Below are positions 36,626 to 50,819 of a stretch of 64,000 nucleotides of DNA, piece by piece. Each line of letters starts with the position of its first letter. The first letter of the stretch is position 1. The stretch spans positions 289,717 to 353,716 of the forward strand of contig CAJJDN010000087.1 of the NCBI GenBank assembly GCA_905182985.1, given 5' to 3'. The DNA comes from Paramecium sonneborni. Its lineage: Eukaryota; Ciliophora; Oligohymenophorea; Peniculida; Parameciidae. The position numbers and the translations under genes were made by a program. Below the pieces are notes generated by a model. That model saw only the letters and a program-made list of their open reading frames with translations, was not told where the DNA came from and ran no database searches.

Positions 36626-39600
36626 TCATTTCTCTTATACTATATTCTTAATTTAATGTAAAATATTTTTTAATTACATTTATTCATTTGGTATTGTTCT
36701 TAAAAAAAACATCGTGATTCTAAAATCTTATCTATGATAAATTTAAGTTAGATATCCATACAATAAATAAATCAAACTTAGACTATAAATATTTATTTAA
36801 CTTATTACCTTATTCCGACTCCAATCTCATATAATTCTATCATTAAAACATAATTATTAAATTAATGTTATCCAACTTCAAATAATTTCTCTATTTCCAT
36901 ATCTAAAGTGTTTACACTTTCTATAAAATAAATTAAAAATGTATTTATAAAAGATTAACTCTTTATATATTCTAATAATTCTTAAGAAACTTTCTAAAAC
37001 TATTTTGTAGTTAATTCATAATTGAATTCAGTATTTTTTACCTTTTGAATATTATTTGTTAAACTTATTAATCCCCTTTCTATTAATTAAGACATTTCAT
37101 TATATGGATATACATTATTTTTGCAATATTCAATCATATCTGAAAAATATTCACATTAATTGTTAATTAAAGAATCTAGTATATCATTTTCTTACAATCG
37201 TTCTAATTCATCAATGATATCATTAGTAATATTTATTTAATTATTTATTGATTAGTTAAAATCTTCAATTATCGAAGAATCTAATGAACTACTTATTTTT
37301 ATAACTTAAAATGTCTTAATAAGATTTCCATAAGTAAGACTGTGATCAATCATAATATTTAATTTTAGAAATTACTTCTATAAAGATAGATACTCTTTTT
37401 TATAATAAATTTATTAAATGAATAATCCCATTGCACCAAATAAACACAAAAGCAATAAAACAATTATATTAGGGTATATATATTAATGTCCGATATTTCC
37501 TTCTAAATCATGGTTTTACTTTCTTTAAGATTTATCATGTTAAACATCTTCAGAGATTATTTTGACATAAGAAGTCAATTTCCAATTTTTTTAATTACTA
37601 CATTCAAAATTATCTTTTATTGTTGAAAGTCTTGCTATTTAATTTTATATTTTGCTTATATTTGTTTGATGGGCTAATTTTAATAATTTTATGATCACCT
37701 TCTATTTTGTAGATAAAAATTTAATTTGGTAGAGCATTAAAAGAGAATATAAAATTATAAAAATTGATGCAGAAATATAATCTGTTGATTAATCTTCAAA
37801 ATTATCTAAATCATACATAACTATATCATAAATATAATCAAATAAGAATTACGTATTATTTGTAAATTAAAATGCTTACAAATTTGTTTTATCCCAGCTT
37901 TATCTTATATCATCATTAAATTATTGAAATAATATATTAAAATAATTAGCATTAATATCTTAATTTTATTGATAATTGTTGATCAATTTATATTATTGAT
38001 CATAAATATTATAATCAAAAATAATTGAAGCTTATTTTTCTGACATTTAAAATATAATTTCATTTTTATTAAAAATAGAAGTGTCTCTTAATAATTATGT
38101 TATGAGTAAATTTAATTTGATTGCACATATTCTATGAAATTTTACTTCATTAAAAATTTAATTAAGAAAATTATCATTTTCTGATATATGATTGTATGAT
38201 CTCAAAGAGTCTAAAACAATATTAATTATTAATAAGATTATTACACAGAATAAAAAATAAGTAAATTTTTTTAGAGAAATAAGTGTAAAATTTTAACTGC
38301 TAATTTTTTCAAGATATTAGAAAGTATCTTTTAAAGCATTCAATTATTTTGTAAAAGTTTAATTACTTAATTATTCATTAATAATTTTTGTTTTTTATTT
38401 TTAATATTAATCTTTAAGATTTTTGTCTTTCCAACCATCAAAATTGTCATCATCTTATTCTTAATTATTGATAATGTTTCTTTCAAATGCAATTTCATCA
38501 AATTCTTTTTCTGCTTCTTATAAAATATCATCATCTTATTGAATGTTTATACTTTAAAGTTCTATTCTAGTTGTCAATAGATGTTTTTTAGGTTGTCTAT
38601 CAGTTTAAATCTTTAATAATCTAGATGAATTTTCAAAATCAAAAGATTAAAATTTCTATTTGGTTATATTAATAGAAGATATTTAATTTTCATTATTACA
38701 AATTATAGCTTATTTATCTAATTCTAATTTATTTAGATATAATAAATGATTTTTTAGATTAATTTAATTAATTTAATTATCTAAATCATCATAAAATAAA
38801 GGTTTTTCTGAATTTATATCATCAACATCGCTTTAAGGAAAACTATAACTAGACATATTTTTAGCACTAGACTCTGTTTTTTTAGTTTAATAAGTTGTGA
38901 AATTTTAAGTAGTTGTCTTTTAAGTAAATTCTTAACGATAATCTTTCAATTCCATTACAAAATATCCTAAAGATTTTTTACCTATTTAAATCTTTTTATA
39001 AATTAAAGAATAAATTATAACCAATCGAATTCTATTTGTTTTCTATTTATCATTAAATTAATCTAACATTTATCGAATAGAATTATGATAATTTTAATTT
39101 AAAATAGACCATTCAATTCCATCAACCATTAATTCTTTATTTGATGATCTTGACTCATCAAATTCTGATACTTATAGCGACTTTTCAGTTTATTTTGAAG
39201 TTTATAAATTAGTTTTTTAAGACATAAAATTCGAAAAAGACAAAAGTTAATTCATAGATGAATTATATTACTATTTAATTAATGAACTTGTATTAAATAT
39301 ACAATTCAAATGATTCTCTGGATATTACCATTAAGATTATACTTCTTAAATAATATAATTTTAATGTTTCTCTATTGATTATTTTAAAACTTAAATTTAT
39401 TCTTAGATGTTTTCAATATAATATTATACAAGAGAACCTTTTTCAATTAAATCATTAATTTAAAGCTTTTTTGTATAAGTTTCATATTAAATCGATTATT
39501 AGGAAAATTCAAAAAAATCTCTTGTCATCCCATAAAGTTTTCCATTCATACCAAATACTATTTAATCATTATAATTTAATTCCTTTGTTAAAATTACATT

Positions 39601-41526
39601 TATAAAATAATCATTTTGTCCTTACAATGGTATCATATGAATATTACAAGGAACAATATATCCTAATAAATCTTAATAAAATGTTTATTATCCTTATTAA
39701 CATAATCGAGACTATCCTTTTTATATAAAGTTTTCTATGAATTAATCATGTACATTTGATAAGAATGCTGGCATTATTTCAAAACTACTCTTAATAAAAT
39801 TAATTTCTTCAATAGAAGTATCAAAAAATAAGCTCATCTACTAATAATTTGGTTAGATCAATTTATTAATATTATAAATGAGACTGGTTGTTAGAAGCAT
39901 AGATCTATCTAATGATAGCAAAATATTTACTAGTTGCTAATTAATTATTATCTATTGTATTAGATTATCTAAATTTGTCACTTCTAAATAATTCATTAAT
40001 TTTATCTTCCATAGATTATGCCTAAGGTTTTTAACAAAGAATATACTTTAATTATATCTACTTTAGCAACACAATAATAAAGTTATAATAATCTTAAAGT
40101 TATTACATCACTCTATTAATTATCTTTTAATTTACAATTCTTAATATCATATATTTTCTCTATATTTTTACTAATTTAATCTATTTTTCTGCCAACTTAT
40201 TGTGTTTATTAATAAAATTGTTTAATTCCAAATTGATTCACAATTGTTTAATTCCAAAATTTTATTAAAAATTAAATTAAAGATATTAATTATTTTTTGA
40301 CGTTTTCGCTCTCTATTTAAGATTTATATGATGTATAAATATAATTAGAAATATCAAAGTTAGTTTCATTCATTTTCTAAAATGTTAATATTGCTGATTA
40401 AAAATAAAAATCTTCACTTTATTCTTTGAATAATTCAACTAAAGCTCTTAAAGGCCATTTCTTAGAAATAAAATTTGCATATATTATTTTATCTCTTTCA
40501 TTCTTACAATTTCTTTTTAAAATACATTCAATTATATCATAAAAAGCCTTACATTTTGTACATTTATGATTGTTTTTAAAAATCAAAAGCTGAATTCTGG
40601 CCTATTTTTCAATTAAGCATTTTTTATAGACTTTTTCTGCTAATTAGCAACTAATTATAGTTTCTGATCTAAATAGTATTTATTATAATGCATTATATTG
40701 AATCTATGATTGTAATGATAATATTAGTATACTAATTAGTAAATAATCCATCATTCTATAATCAGCAAGTAATGATAAATTGAACAATAAAAATAATATA
40801 CTTAGTTAGATTTTACTAATTTATATTGTTATTAACTTAAATAGATTCAATAAGATAATCCAAACTAAAATAATTTATTCTAAAATAAATGAAATTGTAT
40901 CATCATAAAATGATAAATAAATGGTTATAAATTCAACAAGTTTGATTAAAATTCTTGCTAAAATAATTTTATTTGTAATATTCTCATTATGAGTTAAAGA
41001 ATCTCCCCTTTAGAAAAATACTACTAAAAAAGTAATAAAAAGTGTAATTATTATGTTGATTAATGAAATCAAGAAATAAAAGATACTTTCAGTAAAACAT
41101 TATTTAATATTTAACCATAGATTTGGAATGAAAAATACATTAGGATAAATATTTAAGGTAATATTAATCGTAATCATTAATAATACCCAATTCTTCGAAT
41201 TATGTTTAATGTTTAACAATACTACAATAAATATGCTTATTGCTAAAAATAAATTATAAATGAGTAAAAGAAATTGAATGTGAGGAAAATACTTCTCTGG
41301 AATTAAATTAAAAATAAATGTACTTTTCAAAAAGGAATAAATAGTACTAAAATAATATTGAAAATGTTTACACTATTTCTGAATTAGGTTCAAAGTTCTT
41401 TCCTAAATTAAAAAGTTATGCTAAATACAAGAAGTTTGTGAATTGTAAAATTGATTCACTTATATTTGCTTAATCAAAGTGTAAAAGGTAATGAAAATTT
41501 TTAGCTTTTTAAATTATTTTTTTCAT
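36626..41526 (-). CDS. Giant multi-span membrane protein with PAS-like segment (family member B)
   Basis: 1,600 residues; introns 41323-41347, 40022-40046, a 22-nt one near 39902-39923 (GTAAATATTTTG...CATTAG) and 36783-36808; length divisible by three. The N-terminus has MKKIIQKAKNFHYLLHFDQA followed by many spans (NLFLAISIFIVVLLNI, ISLINIIITLFITFLVVFF). The cytosolic region has a Cys pair (KCTKCKAF), the family signature in EIMPAFLSNVHDQFIENF, and a PAS-like IVFGMNGKLYGMTRDFF. The C-terminal half has four spans around two large loops and ends with IPNEQMQLKNILHQIKNI, matching LPHESLLDVQVYNAIKRF of A. B was probably produced by ancient duplication. Role as sensor is inferred. Confidence 0.8.
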
Positions 41527-41880
41527 TTAATTATTTACAATATATTAATAACACATATAATTATCATAAAATAATTTATCCTCTATATAATTAAAGAAAT
41601 TATCTTATTTTTTATTCAACAATAACAATAATATTAAATATTCACAGTTCAAAAGACAATTTTCTTGAATTAGTGCTATCTTGATATTACAAATATTTTT
41701 TCAATAAATTTGTGAAATAAATAGATATAAAAATGGAGAATCAAATTATTTTTTTAAAGAAAGTAACACTACTATAATTATAAAAAATACATTTTTACAT
41801 AGTTATAATTTACTTATTGTGACAATTAATAGATAAATATTGATAAAATTAATAAATTAAATTTTTTAAAATGTAAAATT
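41527..41880. other. Intergenic, AT-rich
   Basis: About 350 bp upstream of member B's start and before the broken ORF at 41881. Nothing recognisable; it contains the promoter side of gene B. Confidence 0.4.
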
Positions 41881-42609
41881 ATGAGAAAAAAAGAATCATC
41901 TTTCAAAATAATGAAATACCAAATTAGTTAATAAAGAAGTACTAGAATACAATCAGGAAAACCTTTTCTTTAAAATAAAAATAGCACTATTTATCAAACA
42001 ATATCAAATATAAAGATCTTTCTTAAGATTATTAAATTTAAACACTTTGAAGATATAAAATTAAATAATGAATCTAGAATTGTTAATTACTTCATTAGGG
42101 ATATCTATATTTTATTGGTTACAATTAATAAATTATATATTTAAAATGATAAAATGATAAAATCATAAATTTGGCGTAAATAACAAAAGCTGATTTATGT
42201 ATAGGAAAACAAAGAGTTATATAAATTAGTTTTATGTAAATGAATTTTATCTAAGGGAGCAATACAGAAAAATTAGAAATGGAATTATTAAAATAAGTAA
42301 AGTCAGATTATACAATCTTTAAATAGTATTGAAAATAACAAAAAAAATTAGTTGAATAATAGAGTTTCCCAAAATATAATTCAATTTTATCTTGCTAATG
42401 CTATTAAATTTGAGTTAAATGACAATATTACTGGGTACACACAAATAATTAAAGATTTCAATCATTAGCAACTTATCAAATATTTAAATTTAAGATTTGA
42501 TTACCTGTCTTCTTTGATATATTTACATTCTTTAATCATATCAATAATATCAAGTATTTAGAGTATATTCAAAATTTACAAAATCTAATAAATTTAATCA
42601 ATTAAATGA
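41881..42609 (+). pseudogene. Broken ORF between family members B and C
   Basis: One frame runs from ATG 41881 to TGA 42607 with a single internal TGA at 42241. The first part (120 residues) is Lys/Ile-rich with TISNIKIFLKIIKFKHFEDI and NYFIRDIYILLV. The second contains ITGYTQIIKDFNHQQLIKYL and SSLIYLHSLIISIISSI. It reads like protein on both sides of the stop, and no simple GT-AG intron removes the TGA while keeping the frame. It may be a decayed gene or two short genes. I could not place the family, though its position between two paralogues suggests a related relic. Confidence 0.4.
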
Positions 42610-43160
42610 TTAATACTTAAAATTTGAATATTGCAACTATGGAAAATAATATATTTAAACAACGAAATTATAACCAAATGATACTATTACATTTTAAGCT
42701 AACTAAATGTAATAATCATTTTATTTTATAAATTTCAATTATAATACTTCTAGTAAAACAGACATTAAAATTAGAATATAGATTATTCTCTCTTTTATGT
42801 TTCCTATTTGAAAATAAAAAAAAGGGATAGATCTTTATTTTAAACTCATCATATATTTATCACTTTTAATTTAATAAAAAATATATAAAAATATTATTTT
42901 TATTTTTTCTACTTTAACTTTCTCTTAAGAAGTTTAAAGCAAAAAAAAGAAACTTAGTCTAATTCCTAATTTAATAGTTTTGATTTTATTAAAATCTAGT
43001 ATGATAGCATAAAATGATAGTAATATAGATTGAATATGATTTTTGCAATAATTCTTATTATAATTTAAAGTTATTGTTGCCAAAGAAGAATGACACAAAA
43101 TATGTTAATTTTGAATAATTTATATAAATTTATTTGACTTATCTATGTATTATTAATAAG
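42610..43160. other. Intergenic, AT-rich
   Basis: About 550 bp before member C. No coding frame of any length and no motif recognised. Confidence 0.4.
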
Positions 43161-46100
43161 ATGTTATAATCTATTGAGAAATTATTCAAATTGATTTGCT
43201 TAATAATTCACCCATCAACTTCTTAGAAATAATCTGAAGTGTTACATTATATGTTTACAATACTCAATAAATTTTAAGAATTGTATTTGATTTAGGATTC
43301 TATATAATAAACTGGAATGTTTACTAAGTATGATTTTATATAATTAGTTCAATAACTTTAATAATTGAGTACTTTTTTGTAATCAATAATCTCAGCTCAT
43401 CTTAATTAGGAATTGTTGTAATCCTTTTTTTTACTTTGCATTTAATATTGGTGCTTTTGATAATCAAATTTATTTTTCACCACGATTAACCTACTCAAAC
43501 CATTATTCATAATTTTCTAATTAATTATCCATTAATACTGACTATACCTATAATGTATACAAGTTTTTCCATATTTCTTAATGAATCCTTTTTTAAATTA
43601 TCAAGTGGAAATTCAAACAAAGATTTATGTTTTTTCTTTTCAATTATGAATTTAATATTTTTAACTATAGTGACTGTGATTCACATTTACTTTGCTCGTT
43701 GTGAAACACTAATGGATGATAATAATATTTTAAAATTGGATAAGTCAATTACTAAGAAAATTATGGAAAATTTACTTTTACTTTCGATTATAGCTTTAAA
43801 ATCATCTAATGAATTACAATCATTAAGAGTTATGTTATTAATAATTAAGTATTTAATTTATATAACATCATCTTTAAAATGGATAAATGAAAAAAATTTC
43901 ATAATTATTGAAAGTATTTCTTCTGTCATTTCTATAGGAATTGTACTCAAATTATCACTTTTAGATATTCTTTTAATTGCTTTGTTAATATTATCAATAT
44001 TAGTTTAAATTTAAGATCATTGTTTATCATTTTATATAACAACAAAAAATTAGGATAATTTTACTACAATCTAGGTATTCTATAATATTTAACTATTATT
44101 AGATAATCTAACAATGTCTTAGAATGGGTTCCAATACTAAACATGCAATAATTCTCAGAACTATAACAAATAATCATGTCTGTCCAAGAAAGACTAAAAG
44201 TAGTGATGAGACAATTACAGTTTGTTTATTAAGAAAAATGGCTAATACTAAGGATTAATCAAATTTAAATAAAAACATATTAATTTATTGTTAATACATA
44301 GCTAATAATGCTCCTTTAAAAGGATTAATTAAATTGATAACAATAAAAACAGAAGATTTATATCATAAATCCTCATATGCAAATTTATGCACATTATTAT
44401 ATGAGAGAGTTAAATAATTTCAATAAGAAGCTTAGTTAATTAATGGAAAAAAGAGTTCTAATGAACATATAAATTATCTTGATGCTGAGTCTGCATTTAC
44501 TACAACCAAATCTAATTAAGAATTGTTTCCAATTCTAAATTAGGCTTTAAATGCTAAAATATAATTTTGGTCAAAATTAATAAATGGTTATCAAAATATC
44601 GACAATCTTTTATCTGATACTCTTAAAACAACTGAAAAGATGTTAAAATGCAAATAATTATTTGAAGAAAGATTTGATTTTGAAAATTTAAAATTAAAAA
44701 ATGGAAAATGTACAGATGTTATATCAATGAGAATTTTATAAATGTTTTATTCTGGAATTTATACTAATTCTTATTTATCCTATTTACTTGAGAAATAGAT
44801 TGAAGATTTATTAAAAAGTGAACGATTTAAAGAGGAATAATCATTGGATAATGTTTAATTAATTGAAAGTATGAGTTTTGTTTATTTTAATTATAGATAG
44901 AATAATAATACTAAAAACAAGCTTAGTTAGAAAAAGAGGAGAACTTATTGATATAAATATTAAACAGTTAAGTTAATTTTTGAATGAAAAGGATGAAGCT
45001 ATTAAACATATTAAAAATTGCACACAATTAATGCCTAATTTTTTAGCTTAAATACATGATAATTTAATGGATAATTATATTTCAAATGGTTATTCTAAAT
45101 TAATGATTCATGGAGAATCCAGTTTTTATGAATTATTGTCTGGATATTTAGAACCATGTAATATAAACTTATATAATTTTTATGATAATCAATAAGATTT
45201 TATTCTTAATATGATTTTGACTAAAGTTTAATCAAAAAATGAAACTATCCTATTTGGTATTGATGGTAAAATTTTAGGATTTACTAAATAATTTTATGAT
45301 GAAGCTTTTCAAGATTAAACTATTAATTCTCGATAATAACTTTCAATATCAGAATTGTTAATTAGACAACCATTGATTGCCTTTTACATTCCATAAATTA
45401 TAAATCAAACACAGGAACTTTAATCTTAAATAAACTCATCATCAAATTATTTACTCAATAATTTAAAATCATAATGGATTATTCCTGATAATCATTTAGA
45501 TGCTTTATAACATTCTGCTTTCATATTATCTCAATTTAAAAAGAAGCAAGATTATTCTAATTTTAGATCCTTTAAATCTTAGACATAATCAAGATTTTCA
45601 TAAAATTCATAAAATACTTAAATTGAAAATTATGAAGATAAAGATTTCTCAAAAGATTTAAAAAAATTAATAATGATTTAAGATAATCCAATTATATTAT
45701 TACATCCTGAATATAATTAAATAATTGCACGTTCTATTACATATGATAATAATTAAAATAGTTCTCTTGAAATTCATTACAGTCTGTAATATAAAACCTT
45801 AGATTTAAAAAAAAATTAATTTGGATACTTTTAATTATCAATAAAAGAATTTAAAAAATGGATGACTACACTATCTTAAGTGGCACCAACAACTAATTAA
45901 ACAACTTAGGATAATTATTAATTATAATCTGTAAATTTAATTAGTGATAATGGATTGCAAAGTAAATCTTATCAAATAAGTAATGTAAATTCAGAAATTT
46001 CAGAAAAGTTAGATGAAGGTTTAAAAGATATAAGACAAATTTAATATTTTAACTTAAGTTAATCAAATTTTAAAGATAATAATAATAGTGCCAATTAATC

Positions 46101-48519
46101 TAAAATATAGTCAATATCTAATTCAAGATTAATTGTATAAAAATTGGGTACTACTGAAAGAGCTTATGAATTAGAGTACTAAACTGTTGGTCAATAATCA
46201 CTAGCTACTAATACAAGAAGGTGTAGTTCAAATTTATTTTTATAATCTCAATTTTCCATTTAACCTTTATATATATAACCAAAAATATTTGATAAAAAAA
46301 TATCAGAAGAAGTAAATGATATTGAAAATGAAATGAACTCTATTGAAAATTAAGGACAGCTAAAAGAACAATTAGAAAAAATTTAAATAAACCCTATTAA
46401 TGATGACTAAGAAGATTAAATAGATTAAATAGAAGTTGTCTAATCAAATAGTCAAAGTGAAAAAAAGAAATTAAACCTATTAGAAAAATTCTAAAAATCA
46501 TAATTACGAAAACAAAAGGAAAATTATGGAGATTTTTAGTCAAATCCATCAAGAACTTCAACTAGTTCTACTTCGAAAGAGGCACTAACTATTGTACAAC
46601 AATTGTATGATAATAAAAAATTAATTAATCCGTTAAAGAAAATTTCATTTCTATTTGTATTAATCTGTTGTGGTGTATTTATAATTAACATAATCAATGT
46701 TAATTAAATAGAAAATAATTTACTAACCTAAATTGATTAAATCAATAATGTCAAAAAACCATTAAATATTAATTATTTTTACTTTGGGGCATTGTTTTAG
46801 TAAATATGTAAAATGCTTCATTATATGAATATTTTAGAATTAAGTCCTCATTAAGTAAATAGAATAGAAGAATAACTTGTAAAAATGTATTAATATGGAA
46901 GAGAGATTATGTTTGATCATATAGTTGATGTTTCTATTTTGGCTAAGGTTATAGATATTACTACATTTCCATGTAAAATTATTGAGAATAATGAAAGAGT
47001 TACTTTAAATACAACTTTACATGAATTTTACACTATTTATTTTGAGCTTGCTGAAGATTTATATAGAAGAAATTTAAAATGTTCTAAAGATTGCGATTAT
47101 TTTGATCTATATACACATGGTTTTATTCGATAAAATTTAGTTATCATGATGGAATTTCATGATTAATTGATTGATTAAATAACTTAATTTACTTTGGAAA
47201 AACAAAACGAAGTTAAAGGAGATTTCTTATAAATAATGCTCGCTGAAATGAGTGTAATATTATTAATAGTTGGAATCTAATTGAAAATCTGGTTATTTAT
47301 AGATTAAATTACCAAACATATAATATTTTTGATTTCAAGATTGAATGAAATCTAGGCAATGGATTAGATATAAAAATTATCTCTGATTAAATATTACATA
47401 GAAACAGAAAGTAACAATCAATGGAAAATTACTAATTTTTCTGATTTAATGTTCAAATATTTAGAAAATAAGAAAGTTTAAAAAGTCATTATAATAAATT
47501 AAAAAGAATCAGATAAAATAAATAATTATAAATCAACCACAGCTTTATATTCAAGAATCTAAAAAACTTATTATATTAATAGAATTAATATTATTCTTAC
47601 ATTTATGTTATTATTGACCTGGCCTTTATATTTAATGACTGGTTACTTGATTCATATGTAAAATAATAACGACTTTTAACCTTCATTAGAGGTCACATTA
47701 AACATGGTTCAGTTTCGACATAATATGGATGCAACTGCTATTTTAGCTGGCATAATCAAAACTGAAAATTTACTACCTAATAATGATCTAAACTATATAA
47801 ATCAAACTTATATTATAGAATTATTTTTAGAGCTTAAGAATAATTTATCTCCTATCATTAATAATATGGCCACTGTTGTGTTAGATAATGCTAATTAGAA
47901 TAATGAAAAAAGTAGATTTGATGATCTATTAAATAATGATTTATGTTTATCTAGTAATTCTTCTGTGCTTGTAATGTGTGAGCCAAATTTAATCACGCTA
48001 TAATATTATGAGTAATTATTTATGTTATTTTATAGCAAAGACGATTATAGTTATATCACTAAAAATGGAGCTTTGGGATTAGTAGCGGGATTTATTAAAT
48101 TTATAAACTAAGATTTCAACTACGAATTTACAACTTTACACTATAATCCTAATCTTACTGAGAACTATGAGGAGATTAATACACAATAATTTAATAGTTT
48201 TTTAATATCATATTCTACTGATATATTAGAAGTAATGAAAATGTTTCTAATTTTACTTTAAGAAGAAAACAAATCAATAGCTGATCAGATTATGTCTATT
48301 ATTTAAGCATATTATTTGGGATTTGGAATTAGGTAATTAATAAATATTTTATATAGTCTATTTTTTATTTTTTCTCTAACATCAATATTATGGATTTATT
48401 TCGCTTAAAAACAGATGAATTCATTAAGATAGATCTTAGTCTTAATCCCAGTTGATCTGATACTTAGTGCAAATATCAGAAGCTAAGCCAAAGAAATACA
48501 TAGTTGGTTATACTCATGA
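43161..48519 (+). CDS. Giant multi-span membrane protein with PAS-like segment (family member C)
   Basis: 1,760 residues; introns 43328-43347 (20 nt), 44075-44102 (28) and 44869-44896 (28); length divisible by three. The N-terminus MLQSIEKLFKLICLIIHPST is homologous to that of B. Several spans follow (GIVVILFFTLHLILVLLIIK, IMNLIFLTIVTVIHIYFA). Cytosolic signature CTQLMPNFLAQIHDNLMDNY, then PAS-like ILFGIDGKILGFTKQFYDEA. A Gln/Ser/Asn-rich linker of several hundred residues precedes the C-terminal half with four spans (FLFVLICCGVFIINII, MSVILLIVGIQLKIWLF, ILTFMLLLTWPLYLMTGYLI, LYSLFFIFSLTSILWIYFAQ) enclosing two large loops. It ends LIPVDLILSANIRSQAKEIH, the same closing motif as A and B. Confidence 0.82.
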
Positions 48520-48756
48520 ATATTATATTAATTATTTCATTTTGGTTTTATTTTTGCTTTTTTATATAATTAATTACTTTTATAAAATTTTCCTGAAATT
48601 TTAAAATTAAAAATTTAACAAGTTTAACTTGATTTTATTTTTATATTAAATTTTATTCCATTATATCGGCTATTTGAAGAAAAGTAAGAGAAAATATAAC
48701 ATTTTAAAATAAATTATTTATATTAAAATATTATTATTTTTTTTAAATTTACTTTT
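48520..48756. other. AT-rich intergenic before gap
   Basis: Low-complexity A/T sequence following gene C; nothing recognised. Confidence 0.4.
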
Positions 48757-49277
48757 NNNNNNNNNNNNNNNNNNNNNNNNNNNNNNNNNNNNNNNNNNNN
48801 NNNNNNNNNNNNNNNNNNNNNNNNNNNNNNNNNNNNNNNNNNNNNNNNNNNNNNNNNNNNNNNNNNNNNNNNNNNNNNNNNNNNNNNNNNNNNNNNNNNN
48901 NNNNNNNNNNNNNNNNNNNNNNNNNNNNNNNNNNNNNNNNNNNNNNNNNNNNNNNNNNNNNNNNNNNNNNNNNNNNNNNNNNNNNNNNNNNNNNNNNNNN
49001 NNNNNNNNNNNNNNNNNNNNNNNNNNNNNNNNNNNNNNNNNNNNNNNNNNNNNNNNNNNNNNNNNNNNNNNNNNNNNNNNNNNNNNNNNNNNNNNNNNNN
49101 NNNNNNNNNNNNNNNNNNNNNNNNNNNNNNNNNNNNNNNNNNNNNNNNNNNNNNNNNNNNNNNNNNNNNNNNNNNNNNNNNNNNNNNNNNNNNNNNNNNN
49201 NNNNNNNNNNNNNNNNNNNNNNNNNNNNNNNNNNNNNNNNNNNNNNNNNNNNNNNNNNNNNNNNNNNNNNNNNNNNN
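48757..49277. other. Assembly gap (521 N)
   Basis: A run of N from 48757 to 49277. The size may be an estimate from read pairs. The sequence on either side is not obviously continuous. Confidence 0.99.
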
Positions 49278-50800
49278 TATATTATATCAATGATGAAAAA
49301 ATTGATAAAAGCGAGGAATAGTCAAAATAAACAATAAACAACTCTATTATTAATTTAAAATTTTAAAGTAGGAAAAGTACTTTGCTGATTATTATGGTTG
49401 ATCCAAATAATGTATGCATAATAAAGAAAATTGGAGGTTAAACAATAAAAAAATAATTTTACAATCTATCACACTTCCAATAGTTCTACTGAAATTCGTA
49501 AAATTTAGATTTAAAACAAATAATTGATTAATTAGAAAAAATAAAGGAATTTGATATTTTTTATAATATTAGAATTATTTTTAAAATTTAATAGGTAGAA
49601 GGATTTTACTCAACTTTTTTATTAAGCAATAAATCTTCTTATTGAAAGTTCATCTTAATAGAGAAAATACACCGACAAGAAAAAATCTGAGATAAATGCA
49701 CTTTATTCTAAACTCAGAATATAGTCTTGGCTGAATAAACATTATTAGAATGATTCTGTGATCTGGTTTACTCAAATTAACTTTTTACTCTCCCTATTTT
49801 CATTAGATTCATTCTGAGTATCTTGGTTTAAAATTAATAAGGTTTCGATTAATTTTACTTTATTTTGTTATAAATTTATCAATTTTATTAAGAAATTTTA
49901 CAAAATTAAGTGAAATTCTTTGAGTCAATAAAATATTGCGTCTTTCCAATTATATATAATTTATTGGAAATTTTTTATAATTTATTTTTTCTATATTTCC
50001 TATTGCATTAAAATTTAACTCCCTAAATAGTTATAAAAGATTTTATTATAATTTATTTAAAAAATTTTTAAGATTTTGATAATATTCTTGTATTTTAATT
50101 CAGTAACTTTTTGTAAAAAAAAGAAATGAAAAAGGTTTGCTTAATTGAAAAAGATTATTATTTAATTTTCCAATCTTATCTTATTTGAAAAAAGAAGTTA
50201 AATCACCAAAAAATGAAAAAATCCACTTTATTGTTGCATTTAGCTTTAGAGTTTATGTAATTTTTTACTTTTTTTACTAATTAACGTAATACATATAAAT
50301 ATGAAGGGGCCCATTCATATATTAGTCAATAATTTTAAAATCAATCTTTTTGCGTTTACTTTACCTCTTCTTTTCAAAAATTCAGAAAAAAAGAATTTGA
50401 GTTAGTGTAAAATAGATTAACAATTTTAAGCACATAAGAATCATTCAAATGAAATTCTGAGCAATTTAAAACTAAAAGATATTTTTTTTATTAAATTTTA
50501 TAAAAAAAAACAAACAGATATTTGATTATTTGCTTTCAATTTAATTAATAATCTTATATATTCTGGTCATTATGTAATAAATATTTCAATTATTATCTAA
50601 TGACACTAAATTATTTAGGTATTAGGATTTAGATTTATATAGTTCCTTAAAAGTTTTGTAATATCATATTTTGGGGATTTTTCATCAAAGAAGAAAGTCT
50701 AGTTTATTAGAAATATAATTAAATTTTTTAGATAAAGAAGGCTATTTTATATATTCTTTCTGAAAAATATGGCACCATAGGTGAAATTAACTTTGCATAT
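49278..50800. other. Gene-poor AT-rich stretch
   Basis: About 1.5 kb with stops in all frames even under the ciliate code. Short protein-like fragments occur but none can be joined into a gene. It could hold the degraded 5' part of the channel relic that follows. Confidence 0.4.
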
Positions 50801-50819
50801 AGATTTCTAACTAAAAAAT

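Noticed and set aside
39823..39828. Apparent frameshift at six A in member B
   Set aside because: A 22-nt GT-AG intron slightly upstream (GTAAATATTTTG...CATTAG) restores the frame and yields the family block RSMLLTTSLIYN seen in member C, so no error is needed.
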